In this document: positions 11,901 to 20,694 of the stretch, piece after piece
How the letters are laid out: each line of letters opens with the position of its first letter
How positions within the stretch are numbered: position 1 is the first letter of the stretch
DNA from: Owenia fusiformis
Taxonomy: Eukaryota; Annelida; Polychaeta; Sabellida; Oweniidae
DNA: 64,000 nt
Assembly (NCBI GenBank): GCA_903813345.2
Contig: CAIIXF020000008.1
Span: 25,344,822 to 25,408,821, forward strand
Reading direction: 5' to 3'
Translations under genes and position numbers: made by a program
The notes under the pieces: generated by a model
Seen by the model: the letters and a program-made list of their open reading frames with translations, nothing else
What the model was told of the DNA's origin: nothing
The model's database searches: none

Positions 11901-14900
11901 ATCAAAAATATGGAGTCATCATGCCGTTCCGCCATTTTGAAACCTGTCACGGGTAAATAAGGTTAACTGATGTTGCATTCTGGGAGTCAATCCTCCTTGG
12001 ATCACAAACATGGCGATTCATGAAAACATTCGTTTGATTTGGTAGGAATTTATCCATCATTTGCAGGTATGAAACTTTGGATTCATTTATTGTGCTACTA
12101 AAGTGAACGGGAATTATTTTTCTACCACTTGGGACAGCTTGAGACACGAAACTTAGAATTTAGCTCATTGTGACAACTTATGATGGTTGAGGTTTATTAA
12201 TGTTTCCGACTTTAGGCTAATAGAAAGGTTAAGTTTCACGTTGATATTAATCTAGACTAGAGTCCATTTCACTGCTTCATTTCGTCAGTAGAACGGCAAA
12301 AATAAGAAATTGGGAGACCATTGTGCAATAATATATGTGAAACTATATTCCTATTGTACATGGATGACATTTGTATATCTTGGATTGCTTCTAGTTTGGC
12401 TAAAAAATCTGACTCTAGAGTCCATTTCACTGCTTCATTTCGTCAGTAGAACGGCAAATATAAGAAATTGGGAGACTATTGTGCAATAATATATGGAAAA
12501 GTATATTTATAATGTACATGAATGACATTTGTATATTTCAGATTTTTTAGTTTTTTGTGCAATAAGCCTGTGCCGTCTTGTAATTTGAAGAATTTCAGCC
12601 ATGTTAATCTTATTGAAAATAACATGGCAGAGAAACATCCAAATATAAGAGGCCACACACTTTATAAGCCAAACTAGAAGCAATCCAAGATATACAAATG
12701 TCATTCATGTACATTATGAATATACTTTTCCATATATTATTGCACAATGGTGCCAATCACCCAAATACTCTAACCCAACCAGAGCAGAGATTATATCACA
12801 ATCAAGCTACCATGAACCAGCAACTCAAACCTCAAAACATCGGAGCAGTACACCAAAACCAGGTACATTCAATACCAGTGAGCAGCCAACCCACAACAAC
12901 AATAGAAGGGAAGACAACCCTAGACACCCACCAGTGTCAACGTATGAAGAGCCAATAAACCATCAACATTGACTAGACAACAAAACTGTACATAGTGTAG
13001 ATAATGTAAATAATGTAAATGACCCGCCTGTAAATAGGATAAAAAATACAAGACAAGAAAATGAAATCTCTAGTAAACCTAGTCTTAAAGTATTGTACAC
13101 TAATTGTGACTCACTAATGAACAAGAAAAATGAGCTCAAATTAGTAGTAGACACAGAAGAGCCGGATGTAATAGCTCTCACAGAAATTAAACCAAAGAAT
13201 TTAAGAGACCCCTTGATGGAATGTGAAATCAAAATCGATTCATATGAATGCTACCACAATATAACTACTGAAAATACAAGAGGCACTGCCATCTATGTAA
13301 AATCAAATCTACAATGTTCCCAAATCCAAGTACAAGACAAAAGCAACGAAGCAATATGGATAAGCATTGGATCGGATAGGAACAAAGCCACAATAGGGTG
13401 TCTATATAGAAGCCCAAATAGTACACAGGACAACTCCACCAATCTACTAGGTCAGATAAGTACAATATGCAGTCAGAATCCAAGATACCTACTGATATTA
13501 GGTGATTTTAACCTACCAACAATTGACTGGGAACTAAAAATGATAAAACCAGGAACGAACCATGACACCGCCCAATGCCTCATTGATGTAATAGATGACA
13601 ACTACCTAATACAACATCAACTGACTCCAACAAGATTCAGAGATGGACAAGTACCAAGCCTACTCGACCTTATAATCACAAACGAAGAAGACACAATATA
13701 CAACAACAAAACAGCCTCTCCTATTGGAAAGAGTGATCATTGCATACTGACCATGGAGATGAACTGCGGGGCAAAATACATTCCACCCACCAAACCAATA
13801 CAGCTCATAGACAAAGCCAACTTTACAGCAATGAAAGAAGATCTCGATATAGACTGGAAACTTCTCTTCCAAGAGAAAAATACAGAGGAATGCTGGAACA
13901 TCTTCAAAAATAAATTAGAAGAAACATCTGAAAAAAACATACCTACAATTATCCCAAACAAAAGAAAATCACCCTGGATGAACAGGGACTGTCTTAAGTC
14001 AATTAGAACAAAAAGGAGAGCCTTCAATAAAATGAAACGTAAATCCAAATATGGAACACTAACAGAGCATGACAAAATGACATACAAAAAAGCAAGCAAA
14101 CAAGCAAAATCTGAAATAAGGAAATCAATACGGAAGTATGAGAAGAAGATAGCCAAAGCTGCCAAATCTAACCCAAAGCTCTTCTGGAAATATGCAAATC
14201 ATCAGACAAAATCAAGGAATGGAATACCAGACTTAGATAAAGGTGATGGCACTAAGACAGATTCAGATGAGCAGAAGGCTAATATACTAAATGATTTTTT
14301 CTCTGGAGTATTTACCAATGAGGACGTAGAGAACATACCATCAATGGACTTCATATATATTGGATCCTACATAGATGAATGGACAGTGTCAGAAGAAGAT
14401 GTAAAACTACAACTAGAAACAACTAAAACCAACAAATCACCAGGGCCTGATAACATAAGCGGACGAATCCTGAAGGAGTTAGCTGATGTATTAACCCAAC
14501 CCATCTACCTCCTCTTCACCAAGTCAGTCGACGAAGGTTACTTGCATATGGACTGGAGAAGAGCCAATATCACACCCATATTCAAGAAAGGCACCAGTTC
14601 CTCCCCTACAAACTACCGCCCAGTTAGCCTTACCAGCACGGTATGCAAAATTCTTGAGAGCATAATACGCCCACAACTACTCCAACATCTACAGAGCAAC
14701 AAGCTACTAACAACTACACAACATGGATTCCTTCCCAATAGATCCTGCTCAACTAATCTACTAGCCATGCTTGAGAACTGGTCTAAGATCATCGACACAG
14801 GGGGCGCTGTAGACGCAATATATATGGATTACGCGAAAGCGTTTGATTCCGTCCCCCATCAGCGCCTGCTCTCCAAGCTTAAAACATTAGGAATAAGAGG

Positions 14901-16494
14901 CAAAGCTCTTAAGTGGATGTCCTCCTTCGTAACAGAAAGACAACAGAGGGTAGTTCTGAATGGTAAAGCAGCCCCGTGGACCCACGTAGGCTCTGGTATA
15001 GCTCAGGGAAGTGTGCTCGGGCCGCTTCTCTATGTCCTCTACGTAAACGACATGCCAGACACAATAAAACATAGCAATATCACTCTATTTGCCGACGACA
15101 CCAAACTATACAGGATAGTGAAGGATCCAGCAGATAGAAATATGCTCCAACACGACCTTGACTCAATCCAGGACTGGGCCAAAAAGTGGAACCTAAAGTT
15201 CAATGCACAAAAATGTTCAGTTTTACACATAGGCAGAACCAACAAGGCCATGAGTTACAATATGAAAGACATAAACACAGGAGAAGAAATCCCCCTAAAC
15301 AACTCTACCTGTGAAAGAGACTTGGGGGTCTTTATAGACTCTAACCTGAATTTCAACCAACACATCAGTAAAATAGTGAACAAAGCCAACCAAGCTGTAG
15401 GGATGATCAAGAGGACATACGTATACTGGGACCTTGAATCTTTTAAGCTTCTCTTCAATGGACTTATAAGACCAAAATTAGAATTTGCAAACTCAGTCTG
15501 GAATCCATTCACCAAGAAAAACATAGAACTTATTGAAAATGTGCAAAGAAGAGCTACACGTATTATCCCATCCCTGAGAGAACTATCGTATCCAGAAAGG
15601 CTCAGAACTTTAGATCTAACAACCCTAGCCTATAGGAGACTTAGAGGCGACATAATAGAAACTTTCAAGTATATGAACAACTTATATGATGTGAATAGCC
15701 TAGACATATTCCCAATCCAACAGAATAGAAACACAGGACCAACACTAAGAAGAGCAAACACACAGATGCTCAGAAAATTCCACTGCTCAACGACAAACAG
15801 ACAAAACACCTTCAGCCAGCGAGTGATAAGACAATGGAATGCACTCCCTGAATTCGTAATTAGGGCTGATAATACCAACACTTTCAAAAACAGGCTAGAC
15901 AAACACTGGATGGATCATCCAATGAAATTAGACCACAACATTGATTATGGCTATGTACATAGGTAGTTGGGGAAACTTGACTTTTTAACTTTTTATGCAA
16001 CAATCTAAGGACAATGAGGTCCTTGCAATGATCGATTAACAGGCAAGCATGCCTATTAATCGTAATTCACTTATAATCTTATAATCTTATAATCCCAATT
16101 TCTTATTTTTGCCGTTCTACTGACGAACTGAAGCAGTGAAATGGACTCTACATATTTTGGCCTGTAGTGTATGCTAAGAGTGTATCACAATTTAAAATAC
16201 AAATCTAACTGTTGAAGATGATTAAATAGAACAATGGTTGCATGTGAACGTGACTTTTTCAATTTTTGCCTTGGCAATTTTTCAAATCAGATAAGTTATG
16301 TCATTGTCAGAGAATGATCTTGTGATCCACTTTCAGAATCTGATGATAAAAGTGTGTAGATCATACAAAAACTAGAGAAAGTAAGGTTTACCTGCATATG
16401 ATAGATGAACTTGCTCTGGTTGAGGAAAAAATGGTTGTCCAATGACTACATTCGTCACAAAACTCAAAACAACGAAGAGAAAAATAATTTCCAT
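8799..16494 (-). CDS. Purple acid phosphatase (ACP7/PAPL type), N-terminal six exons, 3' end outside window
   Basis: Secreted or lysosomal-type binuclear metallophosphatase hydrolysing phosphate monoesters; the in vivo substrate of this animal subfamily is unsettled. CDS exons: 16494-16392, 11399-11205, 10636-10428, 9579-9482, 9353-9288, 8913-8799. All junctions are GT-AG and phase-consistent, giving 262 residues. Residues 1-19 form a signal peptide. PEQVHLSYAG opens the fibronectin-like N-terminal domain, and YIHRVTL and YRCGS are family signatures. Metal motifs seen: GDMG (132-135), GDFAY (161-165) and GNHE (196-199). Motifs IV and V (the later histidines) must lie on exons beyond position 1. 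The human family member has about 440 residues, so roughly 60% is here. The first intron holds the LINE/foldback composite, and the intron after exon 6 holds the Helitron-like array. No stop or frameshift was seen in the exons. Confidence 0.93.
8914..9287 (-). other. Phosphatase intron 5
   Basis: Single-copy AT-rich intron. A 95-codon open frame on the minus strand crosses it but has no recognisable domain. Nothing else seen. Confidence 0.8.
9288..9353 (-). CDS. Phosphatase exon 5
   Basis: A 66-nt exon between acceptor GTGATTCAAG and donor GTAAAG. Encodes YNFSNYRKRFTMPGGDGDGLFF, the conserved NFSNY...RF.MPG segment of the family. Splicing from exon 4 (phase 2) and into exon 6 (phase 2) restores the frame exactly. 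Confidence 0.93.
9482..9579 (-). CDS. Phosphatase exon 4 (metal motif III)
   Basis: Acceptor TGTTGTAG, donor GTAAGT. Encodes DNARTGDEFMRQIEPIAAYV and PYMTCVGNHEN. GNHE is the conserved metal/phosphate-binding Asn-His motif. Ends in phase 2. Confidence 0.95.
9580..10427 (-). other. Phosphatase intron 3 with MITE remnant
   Basis: AT-rich intron. The stretch at about 9985-10045, read on the minus strand, matches the inner part of the mariner-like MITE at 19007-19165 (GTGAACACCTGC, AACACTTTTG.CCAGTCC, then ATTCGG), so it is a decayed copy of that family. A 105-codon plus-strand frame (9650-9967) shows no domain. Confidence 0.6.
10428..10636 (-). CDS. Phosphatase exon 3 (metal motifs I and II)
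   Basis: Acceptor CATTACAG, donor GTGAGT. Encodes YKYRCGSELGWSDMYSF and then the start of the catalytic domain. This includes GDMG (motif I, metal-binding Asp133) and HVGDFAYNMD (motif II, Asp162 and Tyr165; this Tyr gives the purple charge-transfer colour in the family). Ends in phase 0. Confidence 0.95.
10637..11204 (-). other. Phosphatase intron 2
   Basis: Single-copy AT-rich sequence. It holds a GGGGGTGGGGTGG G-rich patch near 10737. No coding, RNA gene or clear repeat is visible. Confidence 0.8.
11205..11399 (-). CDS. Phosphatase exon 2
   Basis: Acceptor TTTATTTATAG, donor GTAAGA; phase 1 at both ends. It encodes residues 35-99 (NPTEMVVTWVTQ ... ARLFYIHRVTLFHLTPGMSY), the fibronectin-III-like N-terminal domain of purple acid phosphatases. 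In-frame reading past either boundary gives intron sequence. Confidence 0.92.
11400..12258 (-). other. Phosphatase intron 1, exon 2-proximal part
   Basis: Intronic. Around 11620-11760 there are repeated TTTGGACA(G/C)CTTC phrases (TTTTGAACACC, TTTGGACAGC, TTTGGACACC), suggesting a decayed repeat. No coding region recognised; a 66-codon minus-strand frame (11947-12147) has no known domain. Confidence 0.6.
12785..12958 (+). pseudogene. Possible ORF1 C-terminal remnant of the LINE
   Basis: A short Gln/Asn/Thr/Pro-rich frame, open from 12698. The part inside the LINE runs from roughly 12785 to the stop at 12956-12958. It is followed after 11 nt by the TGA that opens the endonuclease-RT frame in a different phase. 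Composition and position fit the disordered end of a LINE ORF1, but no zinc knuckle, esterase or coiled coil is visible. Could be chance. Confidence 0.3.
12973..15966 (+). CDS. LINE ORF2: APE-type endonuclease and reverse transcriptase
   Basis: Continuous frame after TGA at 12970, ending TAG at 15964-15966; about 957 residues counted from the TTG codon at 13093 (LKVLYTNCDSLMNKK is the natural domain start). With that numbering the APE endonuclease spans about 1-225: TEIKPKN (catalytic Glu), YRSPNS, GDFN (about 137-140) and SDH (about 214-216). The RT spans about 440-720: KSPGPDNISG, PIFKKG..NYRPVSLTS, QHGFLPNRS, YMDYAKAFDSVPH (about 577), GIAQGSVLGPLLY, FADDTKLY (about 665). A C-terminal domain has NGLIRPKLEFANSVWNP and WNALPE. 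All catalytic residues are present with no stop or frameshift. No ATG precedes the endonuclease motif, so the start is unresolved: reinitiation, a frameshift from ORF1, or loss of the start by truncation. Confidence 0.93.
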   Translation, partial: LDNKTVHSVDNVNNVNDPPVNRIKNTRQENEISSKPSLKVLYTNCDSLMNKKNELKLVVDTEEPDVIALTEIKPKNLRDPLMECEIKIDSYECYHNITTENTRGTAIYVKSNLQCSQIQVQDKSNEAIWISIGSDRNKATIGCLYRSPNSTQDNSTNLLGQISTICSQNPRYLLILGDFNLPTIDWELKMIKPGTNHDTAQCLIDVIDDNYLIQHQLTPTRFRDGQVPSLLDLIITNEEDTIYNNKTASPIGKSDHCILTMEMNCGAKYIPPTKPIQLIDKANFTAMKEDLDIDWKLLFQEKNTEECWNIFKNKLEETSEKNIPTIIPNKRKSPWMNRDCLKSIRTKRRAFNKMKRKSKYGTLTEHDKMTYKKASKQAKSEIRKSIRKYEKKIAKAAKSNPKLFWKYANHQTKSRNGIPDLDKGDGTKTDSDEQKANILNDFFSGVFTNEDVENIPSMDFIYIGSYIDEWTVSEEDVKLQLETTKTNKSPGPDNISGRILKELADVLTQPIYLLFTKSVDEGYLHMDWRRANITPIFKKGTSSSPTNYRPVSLTSTVCKILESIIRPQLLQHLQSNKLLTTTQHGFLPNRSCSTNLLAMLENWSKIIDTGGAVDAIYMDYAKAFDSVPHQRLLSKLKTLGIRGKALKWMSSFVTERQQRVVLNGKAAPWTHVGSGIAQGSVLGPLLYVLYVNDMPDTIKHSNITLFADDTKLYRIVKDPADRNMLQHDLDSIQDWAKKWNLKFNAQKCSVLHIGRTNKAMSYNMKDINTGEEIPLNNSTCERDLGVFIDSNLNFNQHISKIVNKANQAVGMIKRTYVYWDLESFKLLFNGLIRPKLEFANSVWNPFTKKNIELIENVQRRATRIIPSLRELSYPERLRTLDLTTLAYRRLRGDIIETFKYMNNLYDVNSLDIFPIQQNRNTGPTLRRANTQMLRKFHCSTTNRQNTFSQRVIRQWNALPEFVIRADNTNTFKNRLDKHWMDHPMKLDHNIDYGYVHR
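16392..16494 (-). CDS. Phosphatase exon 1 (signal peptide)
   Basis: Starts at ATG 16494 with A at -3 and G at +4 (good Kozak context). It encodes MEIIFLFVVLSFVTNVVIG followed by QPFFPQPEQVHLSYA and ends in phase 1 at donor GTAAAC. Signal cleavage is probably after the VIG at residues 17-19. I see no convincing promoter motif upstream (16.5-16.9 kb). Confidence 0.9.
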
Positions 16495-17005
16495 TTTTGT
16501 TTTTCTGCTGCATTACAAATGCGAACAGAAAATGCGCTAGAAATGCGAACGTATGTATAATATATGTTAGTTTCAGAAAATACACCCAGGCCTTATACGA
16601 CATCTATCAATACATAGGTAAAGTAAATACATTTTTTTAATCAATAAGGATAAGGACTCCTGCATTTTATTTGTATTTTAGATTGGCATCCAGACTTTTA
16701 GATCAAATATAGAGACATATTCATAACAACTAACAACTAAATCAATTAGAGCGTAATTATCTATCTACATCTACATCAATAATCCCAAGGCTAATAAGCC
16801 CATTTAAAGCAGATATATAATTTAACAGTGAGAGAATTTGAATATAATACAATATATAAATGATATAAACCTAACATTTGAAAAATAGATCTATGGTATA
16901 CAACTCATTTTAAAATGACTACTACAGGTCCGTAGCCAGGATTTTCCAAGGCGGGGTTCACTTTTTAAAATATTCCAAGGTGGGTTCAATTTTGACAACT
17001 TTGCA
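16495..17005. other. Upstream region of the phosphatase gene
   Basis: AT-rich. It holds the presumed 5' UTR and promoter of the minus-strand phosphatase, but no convincing TATA, Initiator or CpG-rich block. At 16928-16990 the phrase GTCCGTAGCCAGGATTTTCC and a second ATTCCAAGG(C/T)GGG phrase look like the end of an old repeat. Confidence 0.5.
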
Positions 17006-17515
17006 CTCATTCAATGGATTAGTACATCCTTTGATACATTCTGTTGAATGGTGTTCAAGTCAACAAAGTGATTCATAGTATTTTATTCAATGGACTCGTA
17101 CATCCTTTGATACATTCTGTTGAATGGGGTGTGACATTCAATTCAACAAAGTGATTCATAGTATTTTATTCAATGGACTGGTACATCCTTTGATACATTC
17201 TGTTGAATGGGGTGTGACATTCAAGTCAACAAAGTGATTCATAGTATTTTATTCAATGGACTGGTACATCCTTTGATACATTCTGTTGAATGGGGTGTGA
17301 CATTCAAGTCAACAACGTGATTCATAGTATTTCATTCAATGGACTCGTACATACTTTGATACATTCTGTTGAATGGGGTGTGACATTCAAGTCAACAAAG
17401 TGATTCATAGTATTTTATTCAATGGACTGGTACATCCTTTAATACATTCTGTTGAATGGGTTGTGACATTCAAGTCAACAAAGTGATTCATAGTATTTCA
17501 TTCAATAGACTGGTA

Positions 17516-17604
17516 CAACAACACTTCCCCTATTGTATAAAGCACTTGTAAGGCCACACCTAGAGTATGCCAATAGCGCATGGGGACCAGGATATGCCCT
17601 TTGA
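17516..17604 (+). pseudogene. LINE reverse-transcriptase fragment inside satellite (copy 1)
   Basis: Translates as LYKALVRPHLEYANSAW followed by GPGY. This is the conserved region just after the RT palm in CR1/Jockey-type LINE ORF2 proteins. It compares with FNGLIRPKLEFANSVWNP in the LINE at 13-16 kb but is a different, more typical sequence. The fragment replaces ATCC in the satellite unit after GGTACA and the satellite resumes at CCTTTGATACATT. Confidence 0.85.
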
Positions 17605-17760
17605 TACATTCTGTTGAATGGGGTGTGACATTCAAGTCAACAAAGTGATTCATAGTATTTTATTCAATGGACTGGTACATCATTTGATACATTCTGTTGA
17701 ATGGGGTGTGACATTCAAGTCAACAAAGTGATTCATAGTATTTCATTCAATAGACTGGTA

Positions 17761-17849
17761 CAACAACACTTCCCCTATTGTATAAAGCACTTGTAAGGCC
17801 ACACCTAGAGTATGCCAATAGCGCATGGGGACCAGGATATGCCCTTTGA
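17761..17849 (+). pseudogene. LINE reverse-transcriptase fragment inside satellite (copy 2)
   Basis: Same fragment as at 17516-17604, same junctions, 245 bp (three unit lengths) further on. It spread with the satellite by unequal exchange after one capture event and was not inserted twice. Confidence 0.85.
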
Positions 17850-18500
17850 TACATTCTGTTGAATGGGGTGTGACATTCAAGTCAACAAAGTGATTCATAG
17901 TATTTTATTCAATGGACTGGTACATCATTTGATACATTCTGTTGAATGGGGTGTGACATTCAAGTCAACAAAGTGATTCATAGTATTTCATTCAATAGAC
18001 TGGTACATCATTTGATACATTCTGTTGAATGGGGTGTGACATTCAAGTCATCAAAGTGATTCATAGTATTTCATTCAATAGACTGGTACATCCTTTAATA
18101 CATTCTGTTGAATGGGTTGTGACATTCAAGGCAACAAAGTGATTCATAGTATTTCATTCAATAGACTGGTACAGTCCTTTAATACATTCTGTTGAATGGG
18201 ATGTGACATTCAAGTCAACAAAGTGATTCATAGTATTTCATTCAATGGACTGGTACATCACTTGATACATTCTGTTGAATGGAGCGTGACATTTAGGTCA
18301 ACAAAGTGATTCATAGTATTTCATTCAATAGACTGGTACATCCTTTAATACATTCTGTTGAATGGGTTGTGACATTCAAGTCAACAAAGTGATTCATAGT
18401 ATTTCATTCAATGGACTGGTACATCATTTGATACATTCTGTTGAATGGGGCGTGATATTTACGTCAACAAAGTGATTCATAGTATTTCATTCAATGTAAA

Positions 18501-19006
18501 TGTTAAAGAAAAGTTGATGCTTTAAATTGAGTAGTAGACAGGGAGTAACTTATTGAGAATGTTATTTGCCAGGCTTCCTGAACTGTTGTTTATATCAATG
18601 AGTTAGGGTTGCCATGACCACTGGTCATGCCTTATCTATGAGGTGAATGATTGAAACAGGCCTGGATAGAGTCAACCTTCAAAAAGTCAATAATATGCTT
18701 GGTCTATTGGAAATCACCAGGGAACCAAACAAAAGCCTTCTCTTCATTATCATGCCCCCCCCCCCGTCAGTCTGTAGTTGTGTGCAAGTTGGAGAGCACT
18801 AGAGATGTGCATACACACGTATACTGTAACATTTTGTGGAATTGCTTTAAAAAGTAGATGGTAATTTGACTGATATTTTCAGAAATCATTTAAAGAAATA
18901 TTTAACCTTTAATATTTTGGACATCTGGTGAATGTGCTTGATGAGACTAATAGTAGAGACAATTCAGAGCTTGGCAGGAGCCACACACAAACTCATTGCA
19001 AGTACA
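18501..19006. other. Intergenic DNA
   Basis: No gene recognised. A poly-C tract at about 18751-18763 interrupts a chance 68-codon frame. Nothing else seen. Confidence 0.7.
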
Positions 19007-19165
19007 TACAATGAAACCTGTATATCTGAACATCTCTTAATGTGAACACTTTTTCTTGGTCCCATCGACTCAGATCTTTAAAAACTCTTGAAATGTGAAC
19101 ACCTGCTAATCCAAACACTTTTGGCCAGTCCAAATTGGCGTTCGGATTAGACAGGTTTCACTGTA
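19007..19165. mobile_element. Mariner-like MITE (159 bp)
   Basis: Terminal inverted repeats TACAATGAAACCTGT and ACAGGTTTCACTGTA are bounded by TA on both sides, as expected for Tc1/mariner-type TA target duplications. The interior repeats GTGAACACNTNCTAATCC-like phrases. Relatives occur at 33315-33508 and, decayed, near 9985-10045. Confidence 0.75.
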
Positions 19166-20694
19166 CATTTTTTAGATTTACTCGAGGATGTTTGATGCTG
19201 CATTGTCCTATCATAAAATATAACATAATAGATTTGATTTAATTTATTATTACAAAAGCATAAGCTTTATTTGAGAACTTCCATATTTTACATTCATCCA
19301 TTTCCATACATTACAACCAGAGCCATCTATGGCAAGTAAACCCCGGAAAGTAAACCTTATTATAACACATAAGCAATATCATACAATGGGTATAGTTATA
19401 GAATGCTCAATATTCCCAAGTCTAATAACAAGTACAATATTTATAATAACCTGAGCATTCCATTACCATATACACTTTATGACAGAACATACAGGACTCA
19501 CTCAAAACCATAATGGTTTACACATAGTTACATATGGACATGCCCTTTCCATTCTAAATAATGTTGAATGGTACTAACATAAAAATAAATACTACAAACT
19601 GTATATTGGTTCCCATGGGTACTGGGTTCCCTAAAGTATTTCCAATTCACTCCAAAAAATTATAAAAAATGACAGCATTTCCCAAATCATTTTAAAACAG
19701 GCCAAACAAATATTAAGTCAAATGCAAACAAAAAACAGATTTTGTTGTTTTGATGTCACATCACATGTTCATGAATGTGTCAGAATCGGCATACAATGAA
19801 AACATGATATTCAAACTGCTTTCGCAACATGGCACCTTCCATTGAGACTCATCAAATAGTCTTTACATCATTATTCATACACATGAAAAAAGATTTCATG
19901 TTTTTCTCAATAGATTTTTACTGCATGTTGCCTTTGAACATAGGGTTCAATGTTGTGGCAAAATTGAGGCTAAGATGACATCTCTTTCCTGTTAGTATCA
20001 ATAGCTGAACCAGGTCTCACTGTTTTTTACCTCCAGTGAATAAAATGCCAATTTTCTTATACTCATTTAATGCCTTTTTCCAGAATTCTATATCAACTGT
20101 CTGATCTCCTGGTATTTTCATGTAAATGAAGATTTCAAACATCATGCTTGTTCTTGCATCCTCCATTTTTACCCTTTTAGAATATATGTTCAAAGAAACA
20201 TGAGAAGTTTGACAAGTTTCTCACAGGGGCAAAAAAACTTCAATGTATTTTTTACATTGAGCCAATATGCAATGGTAATCAAAACAAGGTGTGTGAAAAT
20301 TGGAACAGACAAGTTCATATTCCTGTTTAAGATTCTCATTTTCAAAAACAGAAGTCTAAATGATTTTATCTGTTCAAGATGCTGATGATTTGAAAAGAAT
20401 ATGCAATTTGAAGCTTTTGAATAAACTAATCAAATCAAAATACTCTACAGTACACATATTTGAATTTGACAGTCTCCAGACCAAAAACTTGGAAACCATT
20501 CTTAATCAATTTGCCTTTTCTGAAATTCTGAATTCAGAAATGTGAGTAGATAAGGGATAAGAGTCAGGATCTATTGTCAGTTTTGTGTAATAAAAGAAGA
20601 ATCCCAAATTCTGGTACCAGTTCAAGGGCAACCAGAACAACGGCAACGCCAAAGCGTAGCGAATCCCATCGAACATTTTTCAAAAGGGAATATT
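19166..20694. other. Intergenic DNA
   Basis: AT-rich. Several 60-codon frames occur near 20200-20545 without a recognisable domain. The start of the repeat at 20.7 kb is preceded by GCGAATCCCATCGAAC (20659-20674), which shares ATCCCATCGAAC, inverted, with the right end at 21590-21606. Confidence 0.6.

Larger units (their letters stand above)
12752..16094 (+). mobile_element. CR1-like non-LTR retrotransposon (LINE), 5'-truncated
   Basis: The body consists of an ORF1 remnant, an intact endonuclease-RT frame, a 3' stem-loop at 16032-16063 (arms CGATTAA...AGGCA / TGCCTA...TTAATCG), and a terminal 8-bp microsatellite TTATAATC x3 at 16071-16094. Ending in an 8-bp repeat instead of poly(A) is typical of the CR1/L2 group. 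It is antisense to the phosphatase gene, inside its first intron. An intact frame suggests recent insertion. A full ORF1 is not visible, so the copy is likely 5'-truncated. Confidence 0.85.
12259..16149. mobile_element. Foldback (long inverted repeat) element split by a LINE
   Basis: The left arm 12259-12400 is the reverse complement of 12668-12751 plus 16093-16149 joined. The outermost 57 bp (AGAGTCCATTTCACTGC... to ...AAATTGGGA) differ at one base between left and right. A further copy of the arm, again with one mismatch in its first 57 bp, lies at 12417-12473 and continues to about 12535. The LINE sits in the right arm between 12751 and 16093. Compared with the left arm only one target base is missing and no target duplication is seen. 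Confidence 0.85.
17006..18500. repeat. 83-bp satellite array, about 17 copies
   Basis: Tandem units with consensus phrases GATTCATAGTATTT(T/C)ATTCAAT, GGACTGGTACATCCTTTGAT, ACATTCTGTTGAATGGGGTG and TGACATTCAAGTCAACAAAGT. Copies diverge at only a few positions, so the array is young or homogenised. Two units carry the same 89-bp insert (see the next two entries). No coding. Confidence 0.95.

Noticed and set aside
13265-15902. Many minus-strand frames opposite the LINE ORF2
   Set aside because: They are antisense shadows of a clearly coding plus-strand frame.
17006-18500. Regular direct repeats that could suggest a CRISPR array
   Set aside because: The units are contiguous tandem repeats without unique spacers, in a spliced eukaryotic genome.
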